From Eutreptiella sp. 'Long Island Sound 2002' (lineage: Eukaryota; Euglenozoa; Euglenophyceae; Eutreptiales; Eutreptiaceae), in contig OZ038384.1 in assembly GCA_964036045.1 (NCBI GenBank), positions 40,712,844 to 40,776,843 of the forward strand: a stretch of 64,000 bases of DNA, in the 5' to 3' direction. This document shows positions 1 to 10,900 of the stretch, piece after piece. The position numbers were made by a program, and so were the translations under genes. The notes below the pieces were generated by a model. It was not told the DNA's origin, did not search any database, and was given only the letters and a program-made list of their open reading frames with translations. Within the stretch, counting starts at the first letter, position 1, and every line of letters starts with the position of its first letter.

Positions 1-2110
1 ATTGATGAACAGACACTGGTGACACGAGTTGCAGTTGCCACATTGGAGCTTGACAGCACGGCGCCGCTGCAGTGAGCAGGCACCAGAGGTCATTAAGGCG
101 GAGGTGCCAGTCGTGCTTACCTAAGGCGTCAGCGACCTGAGCAAGACTGCGCCAGAGCTCGGCAGTGGGTGGCACCTAGACCTTGCAAGCGCCGGCATAA
201 ATAGTAGGTAATTTTAAGTGATCGGTGCTGTTTGGCTTTGTCTTTGGCGTCATATTATCTTTTGTTGCTTGCTTCCTTCGCTTGAGCGTCCGTTGTCAAA
301 TTGTTATTATTAATACTATTTTTTTGCGTTCCCCTGTGATTGTACAGGTGGATCAGTCAGCTTTACAAGGCAAAGTTAAGCAACGCAACGCAATGCAAGA
401 TGAGCACGCGCAGACTCCTCTTGTTTACAGGTGTGCTGTGCATTGCATGCCAGCTTTGTGTTCCCTCGTTTTTGCTTTGTCTGTGTCCTGTCTTCATGTT
501 TGCATTTTCGTGTTTAATTTTTGTTTCTGTATACTTGATGTGCCCACTTTTCTTTTCACGGGTTCCCATCCTTGCCTTTGCAGGTTGCAACATGCTGAAT
601 CTGCAAATGAGTTGAATGTACACTTTGGGTATGTGCTGTGTGTGCAGTGAGTGAGTTTTCTCAGCTTTCAGTGTGTTCGCATATGTCTACGCATCGACAG
701 GCTTGCCTTCCTTTGCCTGTTTTGGCAATTTTTGTCAGTTTTTCTCATTTCGGTGTTTTTGTATCGTTTTGGGCTTGTTTGTTTGGTTACAGTTGCGTTC
801 CTTTGCCTTCGACGGAAACGCACGACCCAGTTTGGGTGCTTCTGCTTCCTCTTTGTTTCTTTCATTTTCTGTTTGTGTTGTTAGTGGTCTCTACTTCTAC
901 GTTTTCTGTTGTTGGCCGGTCAGTGCCTGTCTGTCTGTTTTGCTGGTCTTGTGCTTGGCGAGCACTTGTTAAGGTCAGACAGTAACCCCCACTGTAGGCA
1001 GGGATTGTCCTCCCGACAAGGTGCCTTTGAAGCCTTTAGGTCCTGGGTGCCTTCTAAAGCCCTTCACTTTTCTAACAGTCCTGGCCTTGGGTTGGTAAGG
1101 CAGGACACCCCACCCTGAGTTGAAGGGCGATTCCTTTTCTGGGGATGGCACCTACTCGGGTCGGGCGGGTGACTCGCCGCGGCCCCTGTTTGCCTGCGGG
1201 GTCGTAGGTAGATAGGAGTGTTACCGCTACGTCCGGCAGCTTGACGACTTTGTTTGTCTGTATAGGCTCTCTGAATATTTCTTCCACATGACCCGTGATT
1301 GTGTGTGTATGTCTTTTGATTTCTCTTGTTCAGTTTTTGTGTATTGCGCAGTCTTTTTTCTTCCAGTCTGTTTCTTACTTTGGCCTTTTTCTGTGATGTG
1401 TCTATGTGTTGTGTTTGCAGTGTTTTCCTTTAATGACAAGTATGGTGAGTGTGTGCATTTGTGCATGCGTAAGAAACTGCTGCACGACTCGCGCGCGCTG
1501 GGGCCCTGTCCCAGAACAAAAGAAAAAGATAGGCAAAACACGGCGGAAAAAATTTTCTGAATAGCTGAAAATAAAGCTAATTAGCATAACAAACGGTTAG
1601 GCCAAAAAGCGCGCTGCAAAACGCGTAAAAACGCGACAAAACATCTTTCGACGTAAAATAGGTGAATAGTTAGCGCCGAAAACACCGAAACGCTCGTAGG
1701 ACCCTAACGCCGTCCCTCACGACGTCTAACTAGCCGTAGGCGCAAAAAAAACGCGTCGCGAGCAGCGCGTAAAACTCCAAAACAATTTTTCTAAGCTGCC
1801 GCGTCCCTTCGCCCTGCTTCCCTTCCTTTTCTTTCCTTCTCCATGCACCCACCTCCCTTCCCTTGTGCCCCCCCTCACTCCTTTCTGTCAGCTTAGGCGA
1901 CCGACCCTGGGGGAAAAGCGGTCAACCCCTTGCAAGCAAGACCACCATCTTCGCGGCCGCGTGGCGGAAAAGTAAGTCAGAAGTTCTACCTCAGCATTGC
2001 TGCTTGCCTGCGTGCGTGAGTTGTGTAGAGTTTGATTTTCTAAGGGGAAACGTTTTAATTTTTGGTTTTCAGAACGTTTTCAAAGGCAGGGAAAAACAGC
2101 AGGGGTTTTT
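1..2110. other. No supported gene; T-rich then mixed sequence
   Basis: I see no convincing coding region here. The open frames between 225 and 985 are Phe/Cys/Leu-rich because the + strand is T-rich; several overlap in different frames and none shows a domain. A GC-rich patch at about 1130-1230 contains GTAGGTAGATAGG. The stretch 1540-1800 is A-rich with repeated acgcg words. This could be the 5' part of the array-bearing repeat that follows, but its true left end cannot be placed by eye. Confidence 0.4.
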
Positions 2111-2139
2111 AGGAAAGGAAAAGAGGACAAAAGGAAAAA

Positions 2140-2545
2140 CAAACACCAGCAGCGCAGACAACCGCACAGCACAGCCTGGGAGCACAACACCGCAAGGCAG
2201 CACAGCACGGCAGGACACAGCACAGGGCGCAGGACACCACAGGACAACGCACGGGACAGCAAGACAGCACGACACACCAGAGCGGCACCACCACACCGCA
2301 GAACGCCCAGAGAGACACCACAACACACAGGGACCCGCCACAGCACGAGGCGTCGACAACAGCGCAGACTCAACCGGAACCGAACAACACGACGCGCAGC
2401 GCAACACAGCACCGCACACACAGGGAAAAGACACAAACCAACATCACCAGCAAAAGAAAATGGACAGCAGGGCGCCACAGCACGGCACCAGCAGACAACC
2501 ACGGGCCACCAGACCCAGCACCGCACCACAGCACACCAAGGGAAG
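2140..2545. repeat. A/C-rich, T-poor lead-in to the satellite array
   Basis: The + strand is built from CACAGCAC, GGCAC and ACGACA words with very few T residues. It has the same character as 48.18-49.95 kb. In both places this composition precedes longer tandem units and, further on, an (ACCT)4 tail, so I treat it as the 5' part of the same repeat family. Frames stay open on both strands only because T is rare. Confidence 0.6.
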
Positions 2546-4499
2546 CAGCCGAAACCCGAGCCCAAACACAGACACCCACGGCGCGCACGGAAGCCAGGAG
2601 TGGCGGGGTGCAAGCAGAGCGCCCACACCAGCACAGGCCAGGAGTGGCGCGGTGCAGCCGAAACCCGAGCCCAAACTCACACACCCACGACGCGCACCCA
2701 GGCCAGAAGTGGCGGGGTGCAAGCAGAGCGCCCACACCAGCCAACGCCAGGAGTGGCGTGGTGCAGCCGAAACCCGAGCCTAAACACACACACCCACGGC
2801 GAGCACCCAAGCCAGGAGTGGCGGAGTGCAAGCGGAGCGCCCACACCAGCACACGCCAGGAGTTGCGGGGTGCAGCCAAAACCCGAGCCCAAACACACAC
2901 ACCCACGGCGCGCACCGGAGCCAGGAGTGGCGGGGTGCAAGCGGAGCACCCACACCAGCACAGGCCAGGAGTGGTGGGGTGCAGCGGAAACCCGAGCCCA
3001 AACACACACACCCACGGCGCGCACCCAAGCCAGGAGTGGCGGGGTGCAAGCGGAGCACCCACACCAGCACACGCCAGGGGTGGCGGGGTGCAGCCGAAAC
3101 CCGAGCCCAAACACACACACCCACGCCGCACACCGAAGCCAGGAGTGGCTGGGTGCAAGCGGAGCGCCCACACGAGCACACGCCAGGAGTGGCGGGGTGC
3201 AGCCGAAACCCGAGCCCAAACACACACACCCACGGCGCGCACCCAAGCCAGGAGTGGCGGGGTGCAAGCAGAGCGCCCACACCAGCACACACACAAGCCC
3301 AACACCCCAGCCAGGAGTGGCAGGGCGCAACCAAAACCCGAGCCCAAACACACACACCCACGGCGCGCACCCCAGCCAGGAGTGGCGGGGTGCAAGCGGA
3401 GCGCCCACACCAGCACACACACAGCCCAACACCCCGGCCAGGAGTGGCGGGACGCAGCCGAAACCCGAGCCCAAAAACACACACCCCCACCGCACACCCC
3501 AGCCAGGAGTGGCGGGGTACAAGGGGGGAACACACACAAACACGCACACCCCAACACCCCAACCAGGAGTGGCGGGGCGCAGCCAAAACCCGAGCCCAAG
3601 CACTCACACCCACGCCGCACACCCCGACCAAGAGTTGCGGGGTACAGGGGGAGCAGGCACACAAACAAGCACACCCCAACAGCCCTGCCAGGAGTGGCGG
3701 GGCGCAGCCGAAACCCGAGCCCAAACACACACACCCACACCGCGCACCCGAGCCAGGAGTGTCGGGGTGCATGCGGAGCGCGCACACAAGCACACACACA
3801 GCCGAACACCCCAGCCAGAAGTGGCGGAGCGCAGCCGAAGCCCGAACCCAAACACACACACCCACACCGTGCACCCCAGCCAGGAGTGGCAGGGTGCAAG
3901 CGGAGCGCGCACACGAGCACACACACAGCCCAACACCCCAGCCGGGAGTGCCGGGGTGCAGCTGAAACCCGAGCCCAAACACACACACCCACGGCACACA
4001 CCCCAGCCAGGAGTGGCGGGGTGCAAGGGGAGCGCCCACACCAGCACACACACAGCCCAACACCCCAGCCAGTAGTGGCGGGGCGCAGCCGAAACCTGAG
4101 CCCAAACACACACAGCCACAGCGCGCAACCCAGCCAGGAGTGGCGGGGTGCAAGCGGAGCGCCCACACCAGCACACACACAAGCCAACACCCCAGCCAGG
4201 AGTGGCGGGGTGCAGCCGAAACCCGATCCCAAACACACACACCCCGACCGCACACCGCAGCAAGCAGTGGCGGGGTACAAGTAGAGCGCGCCGACAAACA
4301 CAAACGCACCCAAGCAGCCCAGCCAGGAGTGGCGGGGCGCAACCGAAAACCGAGATCAAGCAAACACACCCACGCCGCACGCCCCAGCCAAGAGGGGGCG
4401 GTGTACAGGCGGAGCACGCACACAAGCACACACACACCCGGACACCCCAGCCAGGAGTGGCGGGGCGCAGCCAAAACCCGAGCCGAAGCACACACACCC
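2546..4499. repeat. Tandem satellite array, unit about 109 bp
   Basis: Units carry the landmark gccgaaacccgagccc, then a CA-rich run, then ccaggagtggcggggtgcaa. The landmark recurs near 2551, 2660, 2769 and 2878, a 109 bp spacing. Later units are longer (about 115-125 bp) through extra CACACA and CAACACCCC blocks. About 17 units are present before E1 interrupts the array. The unit is not a multiple of three and nearly lacks stop codons, so long frames stay open in several registers on both strands. The long Pro/His/Thr-rich + strand and Cys/Gly/Trp-rich - strand frames are therefore not evidence of genes. Confidence 0.85.
4495..4499. other. E1 left target-site duplication
   Basis: CACCC sits immediately before the 5' LTR and is repeated directly after the 3' LTR at 15264-15268. 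A 5 bp duplication is typical of Ty3/gypsy integrase. Confidence 0.9.
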
Positions 4500-5031
4500 T
4501 GTAAGTGCGGCTAGCCCCATCTGCTCAGATTTTCAGACATTCTGCCCAGATTGGCTACATTTTGGTCATTTTCTTTGCTTCGGCGGAATTGCCGCCTCGC
4601 AGCTCAGTCACAGGATATTTCCTATATATTTCCGATATGCCGGATTTGATTCCGCGGTCCATTCCCCGTAAATCCGCCGCATTCCGCTATTTTAGCTGGA
4701 ATCGCCATTTGCCGTTGACGCGCGCTCGCGGGCCAGATCGGCCAGACAATTTTACATAAATGGATTATTTAAATTCATTCGGACAGTTTTGGACACTCAG
4801 ATGTATTTAGAATAATTCCCCTCAATTTTCTTCATAGACTGGGATTTTCTGCCGGACCACAATCAGCATGGACCTTGCTTCTGTTGTCGCTGCTCTCGCC
4901 TCCGTTGGTGTCCGAGTGTCCGGTTCTACACCCAATAACAACATCCAGGGAGACTCCTCGCGTGCCTGCCCCACTGGTCTTGCCGGCCCCGAGCCCTCCG
5001 GCACCCACAACGACCCAGGGCAGCACTTTCA
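4500..5031 (+). repeat. E1 5' LTR (532 bp)
   Basis: It begins TGTAAGTGCGG and ends CACTTTCA, so it has canonical TG...CA ends. The same sequence recurs exactly 10,232 bp downstream. A TATA-like CCTATATATTTCC at 4620-4632 and an AT-rich GGATTATTTAAATTC near 4762 are promoter candidates. The gag ATG at 4868 lies inside this LTR, in the part expected to be R or U5, which is unusual. Confidence 0.95.
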
Positions 5032-7903
5032 TGGTAGCAGAGGCTACCTGAATGTTGTTCCTTTGGTGTCCCAACCACAGCTAGCCCCTCAGTACGGCCC
5101 CGTAGACTCCGCAACCTCCGGAGACGTAACGATTACGCTGCCGTGGTGCTGTGCGAACGAGGCCTTGAGAGGAATGCCTTGCGCAAGCCCAAATTGCCCA
5201 AGAAGGACACAAATCAGCAGCTGTGGAGGCCCAGATTACAATCAAGATCCCAGTCGAAATTGGCCATCAAGCAGCTGGAATCTCCCAGCCTACGCTAATG
5301 GCAACGCTCCGGTGGAGCTTACGGACCTGGCAGGTACTAATACTCCGTACCAATGTTCACATTTTGTGACCATCGATGCCGACATTGACGACATTGAGAT
5401 GGGTGGTCCAGGTGAGGTACCTACCTATAATCGACCAGCCTCATGGGCACAATGGGACAACCATTTGTCTTCGGAAGTGGCCCGTAACCTTGAGGCGCTT
5501 GAGGCCCTGTGTCTATTAGCCACGTCTAAGCTGATAGGACAAGAAAGAATCGCCTCTGATTTTTTATTTGAATATTTTTTCCTTCTTCAAGAAGAAGTTA
5601 ATACCAGGATGTGGTGGTGTTCTCAAGAAGATGAATCTTTTGCCATTTTTGTGCAGATTTGGGAGGCAAGCCCCTTCCCGAAGGAGAAGACCAAGGCACC
5701 GGTTGCCGGGCCCTCCGCCCCTCATCCCTCTGTGTCCATCCGCGACGATTTAGCCGCCGCGGTTGAGGAAGGAATTTTAGAGGCAGCTAGGCAGGCAAGC
5801 CTGGAAATTAGGACTGAAGGAGCTCCCCAAGTGGACTCCTGGCTGCGAACCACTGAGATTAGCGGTCCGACAGCCTGCTCAGGCCCTTCAGGACACGGTA
5901 TGTACTGTCCTGCCGACTGCTCTTGCAGATCTCAGCGAGACTCTGAGCTCCAATTGCTCAAAGATCAAATGCAACTCATCATTCAGACGCTGGGAATTAA
6001 AGATCTTTTCAAGACCCACATGAGGTCTGAGGGCGCATCATCGGTGGAACAAACAACAGAACCGTCGGAGGAGGCGACAGAAATTTTTTCGATTGCTCCT
6101 TCGGTGGACTCTAAGACCACTGACGCCAGGATCAGCAGGACTAAGCTAAAGGAAAGGGTTACAATCTCTCGATCTCAGAGTAGATCGGTGAAGGCTAGGA
6201 ATGAGGCTCAAAATGCCAAACGAACTGCCTCCCGTACTACCCTTCCTGCTGTTGATTCCAATGCAATTGCCCAGATGTTGCTCGCCCAGACCCTCGCCGG
6301 AGCTGGTGTGGCTAATGATGCCGCCAAGGTGTCTACCATTACGGCCGGTGTTGGGCTGGATTCACTCCTTAATCCTACATCATTGCGACTTCGTCAGGTT
6401 GCCAAGCAACCAAAGTATAATGGAAACCCCAGACGTTGGCCTCAGTTCCAACGGGAATTTAAACTGTGGGTTAAGACTCAAAAGCTCCAGGATGATCAGT
6501 TCCTGATGGCCCTCCTGGACTGCCTTGAGGGAGCGCCGGCCAACACTTGGCTCAGAACCTGGAGTGATCGTGAAGATTCAAGTTTCCCCCTTACCTTTGA
6601 TGAGGTGTGGGAACAGTTGGAGGTACGTGGATCTCGACTGCCAGAGGACCATTACCACCAGATGTTGAAGAATTTTCCTTCGTTCTCTCGAGTAATCTTG
6701 CATGAGGTGCAGGACAAGAGACAGCGCTTCTGGAATCTCGTAGAAGAATCTGAACATTCAGGCGAAAAATTTTCTAGTGCCGAGCTGAAAAATCTGATTT
6801 TTGACAAGATCCCCTCAGAAACCGCCGCCACCCTTCGGAATCGACAGTCCGAAGAAAAGGTCAAGACCTGGTGGGCGGAGATCGATGGCTTTGACGCCTC
6901 GGCCAACCGGTTTACAGTCAGGGAGGCACTTCAAAAGTGCTCCCCCACGTCGTTTACCAAGGTGAAATTCACTGAAAACACGTGGAAAATCAAGTTCAAT
7001 GAACACGAGGATCGGGACTTGTTTGTCCAAGTCCTCAATAGGGGAGTAAGTTTCCACGGCCATCGCCTGAAGGCCAGGAACTGGGTGTTTTCGTTTACTC
7101 CGCAGGAACTGTGGGAAGAGGTTGAGAGGCTCGCTGACGCCGCCAATCAAAATTTCCATGAGGGTCTTGGGGGAAACAGGAATACCCAGCAAAACACCCA
7201 AAATGGGGCCCAAGAGGGCAACAAAAAGGTGAATGACACCCGGAATGTTCAGGATCATTGTAGCATCTGTCTTCTTCTAGGTTCTACGAACCGAGCTAAG
7301 ACGCATTCCACTGTCAATCACCGATGGTCTGCTTACGATCACAAGGTGATTGGTGAAAATGTCAGTAATTCGCAGAATTTAGACAGGAATGACAGACAGG
7401 TGCATGGTGCCAAGGGGGGAAAGGGTAATTCGACTCCCTCCGGTGGAAACAAAACTACCGGAGGCCCTGGCGGGTCCCAAGGCAAAGGGAATCGGACTCC
7501 ATCCGGCTCCGGTGGACAGCCAAACGGCCAGACAAGTCCCAATGTCAACGCCGGAGGCGGAAATCGAAATCCAGGCCAGACCCCTCAATCCGGTACAAAC
7601 AAAGGAAATGCTCCAGGATCACAGGGTAAAGGTAAGGGAAATCCTTCGGGAACCCCCTTCTCTGGTAAGGGCAGAGGGCGTGGCGACGGTGGTGGCCCAT
7701 CATCCGGCGGCCGTGGCCGTGGACGTGGAAAGGGAAATCACCGTGTGGATCAGGTCTCAGGTGCAGATCAGGTGTCTGATGCGGATCGAGATTACGTCGA
7801 AAATGCTCTGAATCCAGCGGATGATCCGTTCCAAGATGAATGGATCGACGAAACAGGCTGTGTTCACAATGTTAACGCAGCCGCTGGAGGTCAGAACGCC
7901 TAG
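4868..7903 (+). CDS. gag: E1 Gag polyprotein, 1011 aa
   Basis: This is the structural protein expected to form the cytoplasmic virus-like particle that packages E1 RNA. The ATG at 4868 lies inside the 5' LTR, and the frame runs unbroken through the LTR end and primer site. The next in-frame Met is about 100 codons on, so the true start could be there. Residues about 1-330 show no motif. Basic, Ser/Thr-rich linkers follow. A retrotransposon capsid-like region lies at roughly 520-640 (FQREFKLW, then an EGAPANTW-like motif). Near residue 798 is C-x2-C-x11-H-x4-H, an unusual zinc-finger-like pattern instead of a CCHC knuckle. The tail, about 845-960, is Gly/Asn/Lys/Arg-rich with RGRGRG, probably RNA-binding. 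It ends in UAG at 7901, and the same frame stays open beyond it as pol. Confidence 0.88.
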   Translation: MDLASVVAALASVGVRVSGSTPNNNIQGDSSRACPTGLAGPEPSGTHNDPGQHFHGSRGYLNVVPLVSQPQLAPQYGPVDSATSGDVTITLPWCCANEALRGMPCASPNCPRRTQISSCGGPDYNQDPSRNWPSSSWNLPAYANGNAPVELTDLAGTNTPYQCSHFVTIDADIDDIEMGGPGEVPTYNRPASWAQWDNHLSSEVARNLEALEALCLLATSKLIGQERIASDFLFEYFFLLQEEVNTRMWWCSQEDESFAIFVQIWEASPFPKEKTKAPVAGPSAPHPSVSIRDDLAAAVEEGILEAARQASLEIRTEGAPQVDSWLRTTEISGPTACSGPSGHGMYCPADCSCRSQRDSELQLLKDQMQLIIQTLGIKDLFKTHMRSEGASSVEQTTEPSEEATEIFSIAPSVDSKTTDARISRTKLKERVTISRSQSRSVKARNEAQNAKRTASRTTLPAVDSNAIAQMLLAQTLAGAGVANDAAKVSTITAGVGLDSLLNPTSLRLRQVAKQPKYNGNPRRWPQFQREFKLWVKTQKLQDDQFLMALLDCLEGAPANTWLRTWSDREDSSFPLTFDEVWEQLEVRGSRLPEDHYHQMLKNFPSFSRVILHEVQDKRQRFWNLVEESEHSGEKFSSAELKNLIFDKIPSETAATLRNRQSEEKVKTWWAEIDGFDASANRFTVREALQKCSPTSFTKVKFTENTWKIKFNEHEDRDLFVQVLNRGVSFHGHRLKARNWVFSFTPQELWEEVERLADAANQNFHEGLGGNRNTQQNTQNGAQEGNKKVNDTRNVQDHCSICLLLGSTNRAKTHSTVNHRWSAYDHKVIGENVSNSQNLDRNDRQVHGAKGGKGNSTPSGGNKTTGGPGGSQGKGNRTPSGSGGQPNGQTSPNVNAGGGNRNPGQTPQSGTNKGNAPGSQGKGKGNPSGTPFSGKGRGRGDGGGPSSGGRGRGRGKGNHRVDQVSGADQVSDADRDYVENALNPADDPFQDEWIDETGCVHNVNAAAGGQNA
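5032..5043 (+). other. E1 primer-binding site, initiator tRNA-Met
   Basis: TGGTAGCAGAGG follows the LTR end without a gap and is the exact complement of the 3' end (CCUCUGCUACCA) of animal-type initiator tRNA-Met. The gag frame reads straight through it. Confidence 0.9.
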
Positions 7904-7938
7904 GGGAGCCACGAAAATCGCCCCTCCCCAGGCGATTT
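7901..7938 (+). promoter_or_regulatory. Predicted UAG readthrough site with downstream RNA hairpin/pseudoknot
   Basis: The gag stop UAG (7901-7903) is followed by GGGAGC. AAATCGCC at 7915-7922 can pair perfectly with GGCGATTT at 7931-7938. The loop holds CTCCC (7924-7928), complementary to GGGAG (7904-7908) just after the stop. The strand order fits an H-type pseudoknot, although the last connecting loop is only 2 nt and may be tight. Gammaretroviruses use UAG-G plus a pseudoknot in the same way. Pol lies in the same frame as gag (offset 0), so readthrough, not frameshifting, would join them. The pairing is seen in the sequence; its function is inferred. Confidence 0.7.
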
Positions 7939-10900
7939 CAGGCATGATCCCCAAATTCCTGATCGACCATTACTTGATGTAGGGTCGCTTGTCTCCTCTC
8001 CCCTGGATCCGGCAGCGGATCCTTCTGTTGTAGTGGACGAGGTTGGTGTACAGTCCAAGCACAGGGCTCGTCAGTTTGTCACAAAGCTGTGGGTCTCTGA
8101 TTGCAAGGGAAATTTCCACCTCGCCACTTGTTTGTGTGACAATGGATCAGAGGTAAATCTCCAATCCAATTCCTTCTTACCCGACGACTGCGTGTTTGAA
8201 TCGCCTCATCCTGTTACCCTCGAGGGAGTTTCTGGACATTCTCTCGCAGGTGGGCAACGCGGTTGTTATATATCAACCCATTTGGTCGCTCAAGACCTTT
8301 GGGAAGAGCAAAATGTGGAAGAAGTTGTCCTTAAGGATGACTACTTCTACCGTGCTGACATAAAGTATGACCTTTATTTGGGCCATCCTTGGCTTCGTAA
8401 GAACAGGGTAGCGCCCGTAGGTCATCGTCGTTGTTTTTTGCTGGAGTCAGGTCCTTTGGAGCGTCCTGAATTTCGTTTTTTGCACGCAGGGTTTAAAAGT
8501 GCAGAAGAATTTTTGAAGCAAAAAGTGACACCAAAATTTGGTGAAGATGTCACCATTGCAGAGGTGAATGGGAGTGCCGATTACTCCCAAGAGTTAGAAT
8601 GTCTTCGTAGGGACTCCCAGCCACGACGCCCTTCGCGCTGGCACTCTTCATCCTACAGAGTTGTCGACAAATGGCGCGATGCAATTTGTGAATACTTTCA
8701 TGAACATCATTCCTTTTGGCCTCAGTATGATGCATTTGCTAACCGTATGAACAAGCGCTTTGACAAGCACTTCAGCGACGCTTGGACCCACAAATGGGAC
8801 AAGAAGTTGTGGATTAATCCTCCGTTTCACTTAATCCAGCAGGTCATCCACAAAATCAAGCAAGATAAGACCCAGGCAATTTTGGTTGTGCCCTTGTGGG
8901 ACGACAAGCCTTGGTTTCAGGAATTGCAAGACATTTGTGTAGATTACATCGAACTTCCCAGGAAGATTAAGCTGTATGCCAGGGACGACACAGGTCCCCT
9001 GCCACAGCGGTCCTGGAGTTCGCTTGCATTCCTGGTGGATGGAAAGCTTTCTGACTCTAATTCTGCTGATTCGAGTACAGATTCCTGTGTTGGGTCTGAA
9101 TCTGAGGTTGAGCGTGGTACTGATGATGAATCTATTTTTTCTGATTTTTGTCCGTCAGATACCCAAGGTGATTCAACGTCCAATGGATCCGCCTCGTCTC
9201 CCTCTACCCCAATACGGTCGACATCGAAAAGAATCTTCAGTGCACGGGCGAGGAAAAATCTCCAATCGCGCCGCAAATTCAGAGTTTTTTATGAAAAACC
9301 CCCTGTGGAAGCTTTCATGGATCCTTTCGAGGAGCTGGATCACGAGGAAAATCTCTGGGATTTTGACACAAGACCCACCTATCTTCAAGAGGCAGTGGAT
9401 ACGGACCTGTTTAGGGACATCCGTAAGAAGATTCTTCCTGCCAAAGCCGAAGAAGTCGCCAAAGTTTTTTCGACAGTAACTCCTGGCGATCAGGTGGACA
9501 CTGAATTGTGTTCCAAGTCAAGAGAAAAGATTTTTGAGGAACGGAAGGACACAACCCTTTCAGGGAAGTTGATCAAAGATCCCCCTGTCCGTGGACAGTT
9601 CGGTGAAGCCTTCATCGAGCTTCGTGAAGGGTACAAGGCAAAAAAACAGCGCCCTTATGAAAATCATGGACACAAACATGAGATTCTCAGAAAAATCATT
9701 GAGAGAAATCTCAGGGAATTTGGTTGGCTTGAGGGTTGTATGACCAGCGAATGGTGCTGTTCACCGTTCACAGTCCCGAAGCCACCGCCTGCAGACCAGA
9801 ACACCATTGATGGTTGGCGAATGGTTGTTGATTTTCGCAATCTCAACGCCGAAACAAAGGCGGATTCACACCCCCTGCCCCTCATTGAGGAGGAAATCGC
9901 CAAGAGGGCAAGAGGTCGTTTGTTCTCTGTGCTGGATCTCCGTCACGGCTTTCACCAAATGCCGTTGAGGAAGGACAGCAGACCTCTTACCTGTATGTGC
10001 ACGCCATGTGGCCCAGTCCAATGGACCGTCATGCCCATGGGATTGAAGAACGCCCCCTCATTTTTTCAAAGAATGATGGAGGATGTGCTGTTCACAACCC
10101 ATCCTGAGCTTCGTGCCTTCGTGAGTGTGTACATAGATGACATAATCATCGCGACGGAGGGGGAGGGACTGACCGAAGCCGAGCTGGTGGCCCTACATGA
10201 GAAGCAGCTGAACCAAGTTTTGGATATTCTTGACGCCAATCAGCTGATTTGTGGGCCAAAGAAGGGAAAATTATTTTTAAAATCAGTCGAATTTTGTGGT
10301 TCTCTCCTAGAGAATGGCACTCGACGACCCAGTCCAGGGAAGCTCGTCGCTATTCAGAAGTGGAAGCGCCCTGAGACGATCACGGAGTTGAGAGGATTCC
10401 TGGGTTGTTGCAATTTTTACCACACTTTTGTGCCGAATTATGCCAAATTTGCTGCCCCCCTCACTGAATTATTGAAGGTAGGGAGAGATGCGGGCAAGGC
10501 AGGTTCAAAGGTTCGTGTCAAGTGGACTGACGAGTGCGAGGAGGCCTTCCATCACTTGAAGGCAGCCCTCTGCGAAGTCGCCACGTTGCATGTGCCCCAA
10601 TTTGACCGACCCTTCTACATTAGAACCGACGCATCTAGGTACGCGATCGGAGCTGTCCTTGAACAGGTTGATGAAGCCACCGGCGATCATTACCCTCTTG
10701 CATTTTGGTCTCGGAAGCTAGCCCCACGCCAAATGCAATGGTCGCCGCGTGAGCAAGAGACTTACGCCATCATCTGTGCTTTAAAAAAGTACCAATCGTG
10801 GGTTGGCACCAATCGAGTCGAGGTCCTAACGGATCATCGATCTCTGGAGTATTGGGCCACCGAACACATTGATACTGTCGCGAGCCCAGCTGGTCGACGG

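Noticed and set aside
225-985. Phe/Cys-rich frames as membrane proteins
   Set aside because: They are produced by a T-rich strand, overlap one another in different frames, and show no start context or domain.
2370-4495. Very long open frames on both strands (up to 647 codons)
   Set aside because: They lie within a T-poor tandem array, overlap in several frames on both strands, and consist only of repeated Pro/His/Thr or Cys/Gly/Trp motifs. Composition explains them.
7901-7903. UAG reassigned to an amino acid in this organism
   Set aside because: Pol frames of about 1600-1700 codons contain no other UAG, whereas a reassigned codon should appear often. Site-specific readthrough fits better, though a rare reassignment is not fully excluded.
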